The position numbers were made by a program, and so were the translations under genes. Below the pieces are notes generated by a model, which saw only the letters and a list, made by a program, of their open reading frames with translations, was not told where the DNA came from and did not search any database. Of a stretch of 64,000 nucleotides of DNA, positions 26,901 through 35,210 are shown piece after piece (position 1 is the stretch's first letter; each line of letters starts with the position of its first letter). This stretch comes from Listeria immobilis (lineage in GTDB: Bacteria > Bacillota > Bacilli > Lactobacillales > Listeriaceae). The stretch is taken from contig NZ_JAASTZ010000001.1 in assembly GCF_014322765.1 (NCBI RefSeq), positions 1-64,000 on the forward strand, in the 5' to 3' direction.

Positions 26901-28407
26901 TGCAATGGAAGAGCGTGAGAAAAATAATGTTAAACCTAGCATAATGAAAAAACCAAAAGAGCGCGTAATGTTTACAAAAGAAATGAAGAAAACATACACT
27001 ATTTTAGCACCACAGTTAGCGCCAACTCATTTTGAAATGTTGGAAGCTGCGTTTAAGGTTGGTGGCTATAATTTAGAAGTACTTCCAGCCGTTACGCCTC
27101 GTGCAGTGGATGAAGGTTTACGCTATGTCAATAATGATGCATGTTATCCAGCTATTTTGACGATTGGGCAAATGATGGATGCGTTAAAACATGGTGATTA
27201 TGATTTGGATAATTTAGCTGTTTTAATGACGCAAACAGGTGGTGGATGTCGGGCAACCAACTATATCTCCATGTTGAAAAAAGCATTAGGTGAGGCGGGA
27301 ATTGACCATATTCCAGTAATTTCACTGAATGCAAATGGCCTAGAAAAACAACCAGGATTTAAATTAACCCCTAAAATACTCGTTCGTCTTTTAGCAGGAA
27401 TTAGTATGGGGGATGCACTTGACCGGATGCTTTATCGGACTAGACCTTATGAAGTAGAAGAAGGTAGTGCCAATAAGTTATTCCGTAAATACCTTGATGC
27501 TGGTCGTGAGTTAATGGAGGATTATTCTTTTACTGGATATAAAAAACTTGCAAATGAAATGGTTCAAGCTTTCGATCAACTACCAATTACAAATGAAATC
27601 AAACCGCGTGTAGGTGTTGTTGGTGAAATTCTTGTGAAATTCCATCCAGGTGCAAATAATAATATTGTTGATGTAATTGAAGAAGAAGGCGGAGAAGCTG
27701 TAGTACCAGATTTGACTGATTTTATTTTATATTGCTGTTACGATGACCATTTTGCTGCAAATACATTTGGTCGCTCAAAAGTAAAATCTTTCGCAAAACA
27801 AAGTGTGGCAATTCCGCTAATCAATCAATTCCGTAAACCAGTTACAGATGCACTGAAGAAAAGTGAACGTTTTGAAGCACCAGCAAGTATTGAATCTATT
27901 GCAGAAAAAGCAAGCCAATTACTTTCACTTGGAAATAAAATGGGAGAAGGTTGGTTCTTAACAGGAGAAATGTTTGAGCTACTAGATAGTAATGTGCCGA
28001 ATATTGCTTGTTTACAACCATTCGCTTGTTTACCAAACCATATCACAGGTCGTGGAATGATTAAAGGCTTGAAAAAAATGTATCCAGAAGCGAATATCAT
28101 GTCTATTGATTATGATGCGGGATCAAGTTCTGTAAACCAATTAAACCGAATTAAATTAATGCTTTCGATTGCTAGAAAACAACTAGAAACAACTGAAGTA
28201 GTCACTGAAAAAGAAACTAATACTAAATTTAACCCAAGAGAAAAAATTCTTGGGAAAGCAAAACAAGTCAGAGAGAGCGCTCCAGTTGAAATGATTGGCA
28301 ATAAAGTGAAACAAGCAAGAGAAGCTGATCCAGTAGGTGCAATTGCTCAAAAAGTAAAACATGTTGCATCATCAAGTAGTGAACATATTCAAACAGATAA
28401 CGATTAG
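23977..28407 (+). CDS. Giant acyl-CoA dehydratase activase-related protein (two activase domains fused to a dehydratase-like module)
   Basis: 1,476 residues. Two ATPase domains of the BadF/BadG/BcrA/HgdC family come first (about 1-270 and 318-580; HAGLDVGSTTAKAV and LGIDAGSTTTKLI). Each carries the cysteine pair that in HgdC dimers holds a bridging [4Fe-4S] cluster: Cys122/Cys161 and Cys443/Cys482, both 39 apart as in HgdC. A four-cysteine motif follows (Cys604, 607, 611, 630). The remaining part to about 1400 is a DUF2229/HgdB-like 2-hydroxyacyl-CoA dehydratase module. The tail repeats a basic KxKQxREx2PV unit. The family reaction is ATP-driven one-electron transfer to a dehydratase; the substrate here is unknown. 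Known in many Firmicutes as an uncharacterised giant protein. Confidence 0.88.
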   Translation: MIHAGLDVGSTTAKAVALNDQGDILFQTYRRHYSDIKKVTLEIMQDMQKKCGMTEMTFKITGSSGLAISKFLKVPFVQEVIACTEAVEQVIPETDVVIELGGEDAKIIYFSGGIEQRMNNACAGGTGAFIDQIATLLQTDPTGLNELAQNANTIYPIASRCGVFAKTDVQPLLNEGARKEDIAASIFQSVVTQTISGLACGRPIRGKVAFLGGPLTFLDQLRYRFTETLKMKESDIIAPQNAEYFIALGTAFTGLNDVPIKVEDMVNQLSNMDMTTMTTDTVILPALFENETDLENFRARHNKMKAKRAKLEDYEGDAYLGIDAGSTTTKLILMSQTNEILYSFYSSNNGNPLQSVIDATSDLYEILPEKVRIAQSGITGYGESLIKAALKIDVGEIETVAHYRAAREFLPDVDFILDIGGQDMKCMKIKKGALDSLMLNEACSAGCGSFLETFAQTLNLSIEEFAARALEAKAPVDLGSRCTVFMNSKVKQVQKEGVSMEDLSAGLAYSVVKNALQKVIKLRSPKDIGEKVIVQGGTFYNESVLRAFELLTGREVIRPDIAGMMGAYGAALIAREHYETGEVTEMLVLEKLREFSAETSQSRCNLCSNTCQLTVTRFGDDRTFISGNRCERGERVETKRNVLPNLYAYKLKRTFDYKSLKKSEATRGTIGIPRALNVFENYPLWHTILTNLGFRVVLSSKSSKNLYDKGIETIASEAVCFPAKLTHGHIMDLIKKKAERIFYPSVVYEKPEFGEATNNFNCPVVAGYPEVIRVNVDALEEKNIPMISPFLTLDNEKALISQMILAFPEIPAEDMEKAVKAGLLEAEMCRKDIQEEGEAALTYIKKNKIKGIVLAGHPYHIDPEVNHGIPELITMNGMAVLTEDSISHLGEIDHKLRVENQWKYHARLYRAASFTAKSEDLEFVQLTSFGCGLDAITTDMCQEIIEGHNKVYTLLKIDEINNLGAARIRVRSLKAAMEEREKNNVKPSIMKKPKERVMFTKEMKKTYTILAPQLAPTHFEMLEAAFKVGGYNLEVLPAVTPRAVDEGLRYVNNDACYPAILTIGQMMDALKHGDYDLDNLAVLMTQTGGGCRATNYISMLKKALGEAGIDHIPVISLNANGLEKQPGFKLTPKILVRLLAGISMGDALDRMLYRTRPYEVEEGSANKLFRKYLDAGRELMEDYSFTGYKKLANEMVQAFDQLPITNEIKPRVGVVGEILVKFHPGANNNIVDVIEEEGGEAVVPDLTDFILYCCYDDHFAANTFGRSKVKSFAKQSVAIPLINQFRKPVTDALKKSERFEAPASIESIAEKASQLLSLGNKMGEGWFLTGEMFELLDSNVPNIACLQPFACLPNHITGRGMIKGLKKMYPEANIMSIDYDAGSSSVNQLNRIKLMLSIARKQLETTEVVTEKETNTKFNPREKILGKAKQVRESAPVEMIGNKVKQAREADPVGAIAQKVKHVASSSSEHIQTDND

Positions 28408-28408
28408 T

Positions 28409-28513
28409 AAAAAAACTGTAAGCAGATAGGAAAAGGAACTGCCCTTCAAAAGTAAGATTTTTCGTCTAACTTTTTGAAGGGCACTACAAAACCTAATTGC
28501 TTACAGTTTTTTA
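28409..28513. terminator. Bidirectional nested terminator
   Basis: Outer arms AAACTGTAAGCA (from 28413) and TGCTTACAGTTT (28499-28510) with A and T runs on the two sides. Inside is a second strong hairpin (GCCCTTCAAAAG at 28441 against CTTTTTGAAGGGC ending at 28482). The inner hairpin resembles that in the terminator at 5474-5547. Confidence 0.82.
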
Positions 28514-28987
28514 TTTTTCAGTAATCAAAGCAAATTTACCATGAATGACTTGTTTTAAATCCATTGGCGCGATACGGATTTGCAAGCCTCTTTTTCCAGC
28601 TGAGATAAGTATTGTTTCCAATGACTCTGCACTACTATCAATAAATGTAGGAAATAACTTGTTCATTCCAATAGGAGAACAGCCACCACGGACATAACCA
28701 GTTAATTTTTCAAGCGTTATTACAGGAACTAACTCACATTTCTTATTACCACTAATTTTAGCGATAGTTTTTAGATTAATGGATTTGCTTGCTGGGATAC
28801 ATGCTACAAGGTGCCCAGTCCTATCTCCTGTTAAGCAAATAGTCTTAAAAATATGAGCCGGATCATTACCGGTTTCTAGTGCCACATGTAATGCATTTAG
28901 TGAATCCTCATCCCAAGCATATTCTTGAAGCTGGTAAGGGATTTTTTGCTGATCTAATATTCGACAAACATTTGTTTTTTTATTCAT
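28511..28987 (-). CDS. ybaK: YbaK/EbsC family aminoacyl-tRNA deacylase
   Basis: 158 residues. The family hydrolyses mischarged Cys-tRNA(Pro) or similar, in trans to prolyl-tRNA synthetase. Seen: HIFKTICLTG, the conserved AKISGNKKCELV block and GYVRGGCSPIGMNK, the YbaK active-site signature. No signal or membrane segment; acts in the cytosol. Stand-alone gene, sharing a terminator with the giant activase-like gene. Confidence 0.9.
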   Translation of the reverse strand: MNKKTNVCRILDQQKIPYQLQEYAWDEDSLNALHVALETGNDPAHIFKTICLTGDRTGHLVACIPASKSINLKTIAKISGNKKCELVPVITLEKLTGYVRGGCSPIGMNKLFPTFIDSSAESLETILISAGKRGLQIRIAPMDLKQVIHGKFALITEK

Positions 28988-29106
28988 AAATTCACCTCAA
29001 ATCTAGTTTGTTTATGTACAAATTATGACAATCCGGCTATTTCCATTGGTTTTTTTAGAAAGTTTGGTACAATAATAAGGTATCAAAAAAGGAGAGGGAG
29101 ATTTTA

Positions 29107-29757
29107 ATGAAAAAAGGTTTATTTAGCATGATTATGTTGCTTGCCATGATGTTAGTTTTAACAGCATGTGGAGCTTCAAGAATAGAGCCAAAAGAAGCAG
29201 GAGAAATTACTGTAAATGCAGTTGTTTACAATAAAGATACTGACAAAGTGAAAGATGTCTATGGTGAAGACGGTAGTGCGTTTGAAAAAGAATTCGAAAA
29301 AAGCTTTAAAGAAAGCTTTATCAGCACATTTAGCGCTAGTCTTTCTGGTGATGTTAACATAGACAAAGAAGTAGACGATTTCTACAATGCATTACGCAAA
29401 CAAGTAAATGAAAAAACATCTTATACTACTAAAGTAATAAATGACGACAAAGAAAATCCAGAAATTCAATTTGCTGTAAAAGGATTGGACATGAAAGGCG
29501 TTCAAGCAGAGCTAACAACAGAATTAACAAAAGAATTAACTGCTGATCCATCTATCGCTACTGACAATGAAAAATTGGCGAAGAAAACAATGGAACTCTA
29601 CACAAAAGCAGTACAAAATGCAGATGCAGTATCTGAAACAAAAAATGTAAATCTTAAATTAACTGTAAATACAAAAGATGATTCACTTTGGAAAATGGAG
29701 AATGACATGGCCTTCATGCAAGAACTAACTACCGCATTCTTTATGGGTGGCATGTAA
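29107..29757 (+). CDS. Lipoprotein (DUF5105-like)
   Basis: 216 residues with lipobox LTAC and Cys21, so lipid-anchored outside the membrane. The mature part is charged, with SRIEPKEAGEITVNAVVYNKD and lysine/aspartate-rich helices. It is similar in layout to the DUF5105 lipoproteins of Listeria and Bacillus; function unknown. AAAGGAGAGGGAG ribosome binding site. Own terminator. Confidence 0.82.
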   Translation: MKKGLFSMIMLLAMMLVLTACGASRIEPKEAGEITVNAVVYNKDTDKVKDVYGEDGSAFEKEFEKSFKESFISTFSASLSGDVNIDKEVDDFYNALRKQVNEKTSYTTKVINDDKENPEIQFAVKGLDMKGVQAELTTELTKELTADPSIATDNEKLAKKTMELYTKAVQNADAVSETKNVNLKLTVNTKDDSLWKMENDMAFMQELTTAFFMGGM

Positions 29758-29792
29758 AATTAAGGAAAAGCTGTACAAAATAATTTTTGATA

Positions 29793-29831
29793 AAAACAGG
29801 CAACTCTCATCACGGAGGTGCCTGTTTTATT
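29793..29831 (+). terminator. Rho-independent terminator
   Basis: AAAACAGGCA (29793-29802) pairs with TGCCTGTTTT (29819-29828). It lies between the lipoprotein gene and the convergent DUF554 gene and could serve both strands. Confidence 0.85.
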
Positions 29832-29843
29832 TATAGCGATTAG

Positions 29844-30545
29844 TTAAAAATAATAAAGCCCCGCAACAATTACTGCTGCTACAAGAATGCCGGGAACTAA
29901 GTTTGCAACTCGGATTTTAGTTAAACCAAGTAAATTTAGACCAATTGCTAAAATCATAATACCACCTGTTGCAGTTATCTCATTAATAATTAGTTCCATT
30001 AATTCAGCTGGAATAAATTGGTCAATCTGTGTGGCAAAAAGAGCAATGATTCCTTCAAAAAGAAATACTGGAATAGCTGATAGCATAACTCCCCAGCCAA
30101 GAGTCGTACTAAGGAGTAGTGCAATAAAACCATCCATGACCGATTTTGTATATAAAACATCATGATTACCCCGAATACCACTATCAAGCGCCCCGATAAT
30201 CCCCATTGCACCAATAACAAAAATAAGGGTTGATGTAACAAATCCTTTGGCGATATTACTTTTTCCATTAGCTCCAACTTTGCGTTCAATCCAGTGACCA
30301 AGCTGATTGAGATGGTAGTCTATATTAATTAATTCCCCGATAACTGCACCAAAACAAATACTTAAAATAACGATCAGTGAATTGCTTGTTTTAAACCCCA
30401 TTTGAATACCAAGAACAATAACGGACAAACCCATTCCTTTCATTACAGTGTCTTTTATACGTTCAGGGATATTATGTAATTTCATACCAATTACTGAACC
30501 AATCAAAATTCCTAGTCCATTAACTAGCGCACCAAGTAATACCAT
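29844..30545 (-). CDS. DUF554 (YdfK-like) membrane protein
   Basis: 233 residues, about seven hydrophobic helices, starting VLLGALVNGLGILIGSVIGM as in DUF554. Other family features are KGMGLSVIVLGIQMGFK, FVIGAMGIIGALDSGI and TATGGIMILAIGLNLLGL. A transport role is often assumed but not established. Monocistronic with GGGAGGAA before the start. Confidence 0.88.
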   Translation of the reverse strand: MVLLGALVNGLGILIGSVIGMKLHNIPERIKDTVMKGMGLSVIVLGIQMGFKTSNSLIVILSICFGAVIGELINIDYHLNQLGHWIERKVGANGKSNIAKGFVTSTLIFVIGAMGIIGALDSGIRGNHDVLYTKSVMDGFIALLLSTTLGWGVMLSAIPVFLFEGIIALFATQIDQFIPAELMELIINEITATGGIMILAIGLNLLGLTKIRVANLVPGILVAAVIVAGLYYF

Positions 30546-30604
30546 TTTATTCCTCCCTTTTAATCAATATTCTTATTATACAGCAACTCACGCGGAATGG
30601 GCAT

Positions 30605-30641
30605 AAAAAATCGAAGGAACTAATAATCTAGTCCCTTCGAC
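30605..30641 (-). terminator. Terminator of the NAD(P)H-binding protein gene
   Basis: TCGAAGGAACTA (30611-30622) pairs with TAGTCCCTTCGA (30629-30640); on the minus strand it is followed by six T. Confidence 0.82.
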
Positions 30642-30648
30642 TAAAAAT

Positions 30649-31290
30649 TCACTTTTCAGCAACTGTAAAGCGCTCATTTAAATGATTTGGTCGTTCTATT
30701 TCGTCCAAAATGGCGATAGCAAAGTCTTCCATACTAATAAAACTATTGCCTTTACTATTAAATAGCAGATGATTTTTTCCAACTTGATAGGTGCCAATTC
30801 GTTCACCTGGCTCAAACATTGCAGGAGGACTAACATATGTCCAGCTGAAATGTGATTCATTTTCTTTTAAATGTGTTAATTGTTCTGCTTGAGCTTTGGC
30901 AGTTGGATAGTATGGAGCTTCTTTTAACCCTTTAGATTCGAGCAGCGTATTGCCAGTATCATCAATTTGAAGGCTAGCTGCACCACCTACAACGATAAGT
31001 CGCGGCGATACAGTTCCATTTAAAACTCGCATTAAATGTTGCAAGGATAAAACATGTTTCTCAGCTTCTTCTGGACTTGTACCATAAGCATCCACAACAA
31101 CATTTAGATCAGATACATCAGAAAGTGTTAACTCAAATATATCTTTCTGTAAAATATTAATATCTTTATGTGTTTGGGTGATTTTCCCCGCATTTCTTAC
31201 AATAGCTGTTACTTCATGACCACGGTCTTTTGCTTCGGCTAAAATTCGTGAACCAGCACGCCCCGTAGCGCCAATTATTCCTATCTTCAT
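30649..31290 (-). CDS. NAD(P)H-binding Rossmann protein (YwnB/SDR-a-like)
   Basis: 213 residues. The N-terminus KIGIIGATGRAGSRILAEAKDRGHEVTAIVRN is the dinucleotide-binding GxxGxxG of atypical short-chain reductases. VVGGAASLQ and FSWTYVSPPAMFEPGER follow as in the YwnB/Rrf2-linked NmrA-like group. Probably a redox sensor or reductase; substrate unknown. Its ribosome binding site (AGGGGGC) is the right arm of a long hairpin that ends the upstream gene. Confidence 0.85.
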   Translation of the reverse strand: MKIGIIGATGRAGSRILAEAKDRGHEVTAIVRNAGKITQTHKDINILQKDIFELTLSDVSDLNVVVDAYGTSPEEAEKHVLSLQHLMRVLNGTVSPRLIVVGGAASLQIDDTGNTLLESKGLKEAPYYPTAKAQAEQLTHLKENESHFSWTYVSPPAMFEPGERIGTYQVGKNHLLFNSKGNSFISMEDFAIAILDEIERPNHLNERFTVAEK

Positions 31291-31364
31291 AAAAAAAGCC
31301 CCCTATTCATTTTTCTGGAATAGATTCTCGCTTGATAGAAGAATTATTCCCGAAAGAAGGGGCT
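31291..31364 (-). terminator. Terminator-like hairpin overlapping the next gene's ribosome binding site
   Basis: On the minus strand AGCCCCTT (31364-31357) pairs with AGGGGGCT (31304-31297), followed by seven T that run to the start codon at 31290. Inner complementary pairs GGAATA/TATTCC and ATTCT/AGAAT support a long stem. It ends the RarD gene transcript and, when formed, buries the Shine-Dalgarno sequence of the reductase gene. Confidence 0.6.
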
Positions 31365-31379
31365 CGAAAACATTTATTT

Positions 31380-32306
31380 TTAAGATTGTTCTTTTGCAGC
31401 AGCGGCTAATTGTTTGATTTTGGCTGCTGAGTAGATGTGAGAAATGGTAAATATAATTAATGCTAACCAGATAAATAGAAAGGCGAATAATTGGATATGG
31501 TCAAAACTTTCTTTGAAAAGCAAAACACCGAGAGCAAGCATTAATGTAGGTCCGATATATTGCAAGAAACCAACCATCGTATAACTGATTTTTTTCGCAG
31601 CAGTTGCAAAAAGAAGTAATGGAATAGCGGTAACAATTCCTGCACCAACTAAAATAATATTTGTATTTGTAGGATATTGCATTAAACCATTAGTTGCAAA
31701 AAATAAGACATATATAAGTGCGAATGGTGTGATAATCAGTGTTTCCAGTGTTAAACCTGTCCAAACAGAAACCGGAACAAGTTTTTTAATTAGACCATAA
31801 AGTGAAAAGGTAACAGCCATACCAATTGCAGCCCATGGGACAGAGCCTAAGTGCCAGGTTAAAATTAGTACACCAATAGTAGCAGATATAACTGCAATTA
31901 TTTCCCCACGACTTAAACGTTCCTTTAAAATTACGGTAGCTAGCAGAACATTTACAAGTGGATTTATATAATAACCAAGACTTGCCTCAGTTACATGCCC
32001 ACTATTTACTGTATAAATGAATAAATACCAATTTCCTGTTACTAAAAAAGCAGCTGTAATAATGGCAATAAGCGTTTTTGGCTTAAGTAAAATTGCTTTC
32101 GTTTCTTCCAAAACCATGGATGCTTTTCGTAAACAGACAATCAAAAATAGCATAAAAATAAAAGACCATAGTATTCTATAGGCCAAAATTTCCATTGGAG
32201 GGACGTTTGTTACTAGCTTCCAGTAAATCGGAAGGACTCCCCAGAACACATAAGCCAGAGCGCCAGCCATAATCCCGCCTAGTTGTCCATTTTGTTTATT
32301 TTCCAT
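31380..32306 (-). CDS. rarD: RarD-type EamA/DMT superfamily transporter
   Basis: 308 residues with ten hydrophobic helices in two EamA halves. YVFWGVLPIYWKLVTNVPPMEILAYRILWSF is the RarD signature, and GYYINPLVNVLLATVILKERLSRGE and LQYIGPTLMLALGVLLFKESF are the two repeat ends. RarD proteins are drug/metabolite-type permeases with unclear substrates. 89 bp upstream of the reductase gene. Confidence 0.9.
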   Translation of the reverse strand: MENKQNGQLGGIMAGALAYVFWGVLPIYWKLVTNVPPMEILAYRILWSFIFMLFLIVCLRKASMVLEETKAILLKPKTLIAIITAAFLVTGNWYLFIYTVNSGHVTEASLGYYINPLVNVLLATVILKERLSRGEIIAVISATIGVLILTWHLGSVPWAAIGMAVTFSLYGLIKKLVPVSVWTGLTLETLIITPFALIYVLFFATNGLMQYPTNTNIILVGAGIVTAIPLLLFATAAKKISYTMVGFLQYIGPTLMLALGVLLFKESFDHIQLFAFLFIWLALIIFTISHIYSAAKIKQLAAAAKEQS

Positions 32307-32374
32307 AGTGATATTAGTCCCCCTTTTTTAAACAATAAGACTATTTTAGCGCAAAAGGGGAAAGAAAGCTATAT

Positions 32375-32407
32375 AAAAATACGAATAGGGTAAGCTATTC
32401 GCATTTT
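32375..32407. terminator. Terminator, potentially bidirectional
   Basis: AAAAATACGAATAG and CTATTCGCATTTTT arms with a six-base loop. It follows the YceI-family gene on the minus strand. Confidence 0.83.
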
Positions 32408-32414
32408 TAAAAAA

Positions 32415-32945
32415 TTATTTACTTGCTTCGATTTGGATGTTTAGTTTCACTTCATCGCCAATTAATACGCCACCAGTTTCAAGGGCTGCATTGTAGTTAA
32501 GACCAAAATCTTTACGATTGAATTTACCTTTTGCTTCAAAACCAGCTACCATGTTGCCAGTATTAGGATCTTTTCCAGTTCCTTCATAGCTAACTTCCAG
32601 TGTTAGTGGTTTAGTTACATCACGAATAGTTAGGTCACCAGTAACCATATATTCATCGTCACCATCTGGCGTAATTTTAGTTGCGGTGAATGTTACATTA
32701 GGATATTTCTCTACATTAAAGAAGTCTTCGCTTTTTAAATGACCATCACGTTGAGCTTGACGTGTATCAACTGAAGCAGCATCTACAGAAAAGTTTAATT
32801 TTGCAGTTGTTAAGTCTTCTGGATCCATTTCGATATCCGCTGAAAAGCTATTAAATGCTCCTTTTACTTTTGATACCATCATATGTTTTACTTGAAATTC
32901 GATTGAACTATGCGCTGGGTCTACATTCCATTTTTCTACTGTCAT
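32415..32945 (-). CDS. YceI family lipocalin-like protein
   Basis: 176 residues. EKWNVDPAHSSIEFQVKHMMVSKVKGAF is the YceI signature, with DVTKPLTLEVSYEG and GRKDFGLNYN-like blocks (FNRKDFGLNYN) near the end. Family members form a beta-barrel that binds polyisoprenoid or other amphiphiles. There is no signal peptide, so this form is cytosolic. GGAGGAATG ribosome binding site. Confidence 0.92.
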   Translation of the reverse strand: MTVEKWNVDPAHSSIEFQVKHMMVSKVKGAFNSFSADIEMDPEDLTTAKLNFSVDAASVDTRQAQRDGHLKSEDFFNVEKYPNVTFTATKITPDGDDEYMVTGDLTIRDVTKPLTLEVSYEGTGKDPNTGNMVAGFEAKGKFNRKDFGLNYNAALETGGVLIGDEVKLNIQIEASK

Positions 32946-33197
32946 TTTTCATTCCTCCAAATATGTTTTTTATAAAAGTATTCTATTATAATCTAACCTA
33001 TTTGGGCTGAGATTAAACTTAGTACAAAATACTTTTATGAATTAAGTAAGCAAGTAGCTTAACTGTTAATAGCTAAACTATATCATACTTACTTTTAATA
33101 AGCAACTATTAAATCGTAATAATAAATATATTTTTTTTGTAAATTTAATTGAGTTTTTACCATAAAGTGCGTAGAATAGGTTGTAAGAGGAGGTTGG

Positions 33198-33662
33198 ATG
33201 ATGACAATTATTAATAAAGATACAGAAAATATTAGCGAACTTTTAAAAACATATTGGTCGATTCAGCGGATTTCAGCGGGGTATGCTGACCAAAATGCAG
33301 CTAGTTTAGGTTTAACCATACAACAATTGGCGATTATTAATGTAGTATACAGCGCTCCAGGAATTTCAGTTGCAGAATTAACGAAGCGATTAATCATTAC
33401 CGGAAGTTCCGCCGCCGCAAATATTGACGGATTAATAAATTTAGGATTAGTAGTGAAATTAAATAAAACAATTCCAAGTGATAGTATGGATTTAACCTTA
33501 AAACTTTCTAAAAAAGGGGAGGATTTGTCCAAACGATCTACAGCAAATGCGTTTATGTATAAAGCAATGATGAAAGTTTTTGAAAATCTTAACGAATCGG
33601 AAGTAAAAGAATTGCTTCGATTGAATAAAAAAGTAGAAACATTATTAAAAAAGAGTAAATAA
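33198..33662 (+). CDS. MarR family transcriptional regulator
   Basis: 154 residues with a MarR winged helix. NAASLGLTIQQLAIINVVYSAPGISVAELTKRLIITGSSAAANIDGLINLGLV covers the recognition helix, and a dimerisation helix lies at the C-terminus. Strong AAGAGGAGG ribosome binding site. Target unknown; it is divergent from the YceI gene, which is a plausible target. Confidence 0.88.
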   Translation: MMTIINKDTENISELLKTYWSIQRISAGYADQNAASLGLTIQQLAIINVVYSAPGISVAELTKRLIITGSSAAANIDGLINLGLVVKLNKTIPSDSMDLTLKLSKKGEDLSKRSTANAFMYKAMMKVFENLNESEVKELLRLNKKVETLLKKSK

Positions 33663-33713
33663 AAACATCTCCTGTCACTCAGGTTAGCCTGAATGAACAA
33701 GAGATGTTTTTTT
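33661..33713. terminator. Bidirectional terminator
   Basis: AAAAACATCTC and GAGATGTTTTT arms with an inner TCAGGTTAGCCTGA hairpin. It separates the MarR gene from the convergent lysine permease gene. Confidence 0.85.
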
Positions 33714-35172
33714 ATTTTTTATCGAATTTACAATCTTCTAGTGGAATAACTTTGGTTTTATTTACGAATTTAAACGATAACCAGAAAATCAGGAAAATAG
33801 GTAGGCCGATATAAGAAATACCTATTTTTTGCCACCAAGCAGGATTTGTGAATTCCGGTTTTAAAAAGGCAGCATAATCTTGTCCGATAATAACCAAAAT
33901 ACATAATATCAATGCAAGTATCGGTCCAAACGGGAAAAATTTCGCTTTATATTTTAGTTCGTTTAAATCATGACCTTGTTTTAAAAATGCTTTACGGAAG
34001 CGATAATGACTGATGGCAATACCAACCCAAGCAATAAAACCTGTTAATCCAGAAGCAGATAGTAACCATGTATAAATTACGGTTCCGTTTTCTGTTAATG
34101 TAGTGATAAAGGTCATAGCGCCAATAATGGTTGTTACAATTAAAGCAGCCATTGGAATTCCGCGCTTATTTACATTTCCCAAGAAACGTGGCGCTTTTTT
34201 GTCACGAGCCATAGCCCAAAGCATTCTAGTTGAAGCATATAAACCAGAGTTCCCGGCAGATAATACCGAAGTAAGAATAACTGCATTCATTATCGAAGCA
34301 GCAAAAGCAAGTCCCGCTTTCTCAAAAACAAGTGTAAAAGGGCTAATAGCAACATCTGTCGCATCTGCACTTAGTAAATGCGGGCTTGTATAAGGAATAA
34401 TCATCCCAATAATAAAAATCGCGAAAATGTAGAATAATAATATCCGCCAAAAAACTTGTTTAATTGCTTTTGGAACACTTTTTTCTGGGGTAGCACTTTC
34501 ACCAGCAGCAATTCCGACCATCTCTGTTCCTTGAAAAGAGAAACCAGCGATTAAAAATGTTCCAAGGATGGCAAAGAAACCACCTTTGAACGGCGCATCT
34601 CCAGTGGTGAAATTAGAAAAGCCAATTGCTTCTCCACCAAGAATTCCAACAATGGTTAACACTCCTACAATAAGAAAAATAATTACAGTTGCTACTTTGA
34701 TGATGGAGAACCAATATTCTGATTCGCCGTAAGCTTTTACAGACAAGGCATTTAAACCAAAGATTAGGATGAGGAATATAGCGCTCCATAGCCATGCAGG
34801 TGTATTCGGTAGCCAAAATTGAACGATAATGGCTGCGGTAGAAATATCAACTGCAAGGGTAATTGCCCAGTTAAACCAATAATTCCAACCAAGTGCAAAA
34901 CCAAATGCTGGGTCCACAAAACGAGTAGCATATGTACTAAATGAACCTGAAACCGGCATATAGGTGGCCATTTCGCCTAAGCTAGTCATTAAAAAGTAAA
35001 CCATAATACCAATAGCGATATAGGCAACGAGTGCTCCGCCTGGCCCAGCTGTATGGATGGCATTTCCACTAGCTAAAAACAACCCAGTTCCAATAGATCC
35101 ACCAATAGCAATCATGGATAAATGTCTCGTTTTTAAGTCACGACGAATTTCGCCATGTGTTTCTTTTTTCAA
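33712..35172 (-). CDS. lysP: Lysine-type amino acid permease (LysP-like)
   Basis: 486 residues with twelve membrane helices. The APC signature is SIGTGLFLASGNAIHTAGPGGALVAY, and GTEMVGIAAGESATPEKSVPKAIKQV and SAGNSGLYASTRMLWAMARDK match LysP/YvsH. The start is TTG at 35172, with GAAAGGAAG upstream. Lysine specificity is supported by the L-box riboswitch and terminator directly upstream. Cells would shut the gene off when lysine is abundant. Confidence 0.93.
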   Translation of the reverse strand: MKKETHGEIRRDLKTRHLSMIAIGGSIGTGLFLASGNAIHTAGPGGALVAYIAIGIMVYFLMTSLGEMATYMPVSGSFSTYATRFVDPAFGFALGWNYWFNWAITLAVDISTAAIIVQFWLPNTPAWLWSAIFLILIFGLNALSVKAYGESEYWFSIIKVATVIIFLIVGVLTIVGILGGEAIGFSNFTTGDAPFKGGFFAILGTFLIAGFSFQGTEMVGIAAGESATPEKSVPKAIKQVFWRILLFYIFAIFIIGMIIPYTSPHLLSADATDVAISPFTLVFEKAGLAFAASIMNAVILTSVLSAGNSGLYASTRMLWAMARDKKAPRFLGNVNKRGIPMAALIVTTIIGAMTFITTLTENGTVIYTWLLSASGLTGFIAWVGIAISHYRFRKAFLKQGHDLNELKYKAKFFPFGPILALILCILVIIGQDYAAFLKPEFTNPAWWQKIGISYIGLPIFLIFWLSFKFVNKTKVIPLEDCKFDKK

Positions 35173-35210
35173 AATATATCTTCCTTTCTATTTTTAGAGG
35201 AAAGTGCGCA

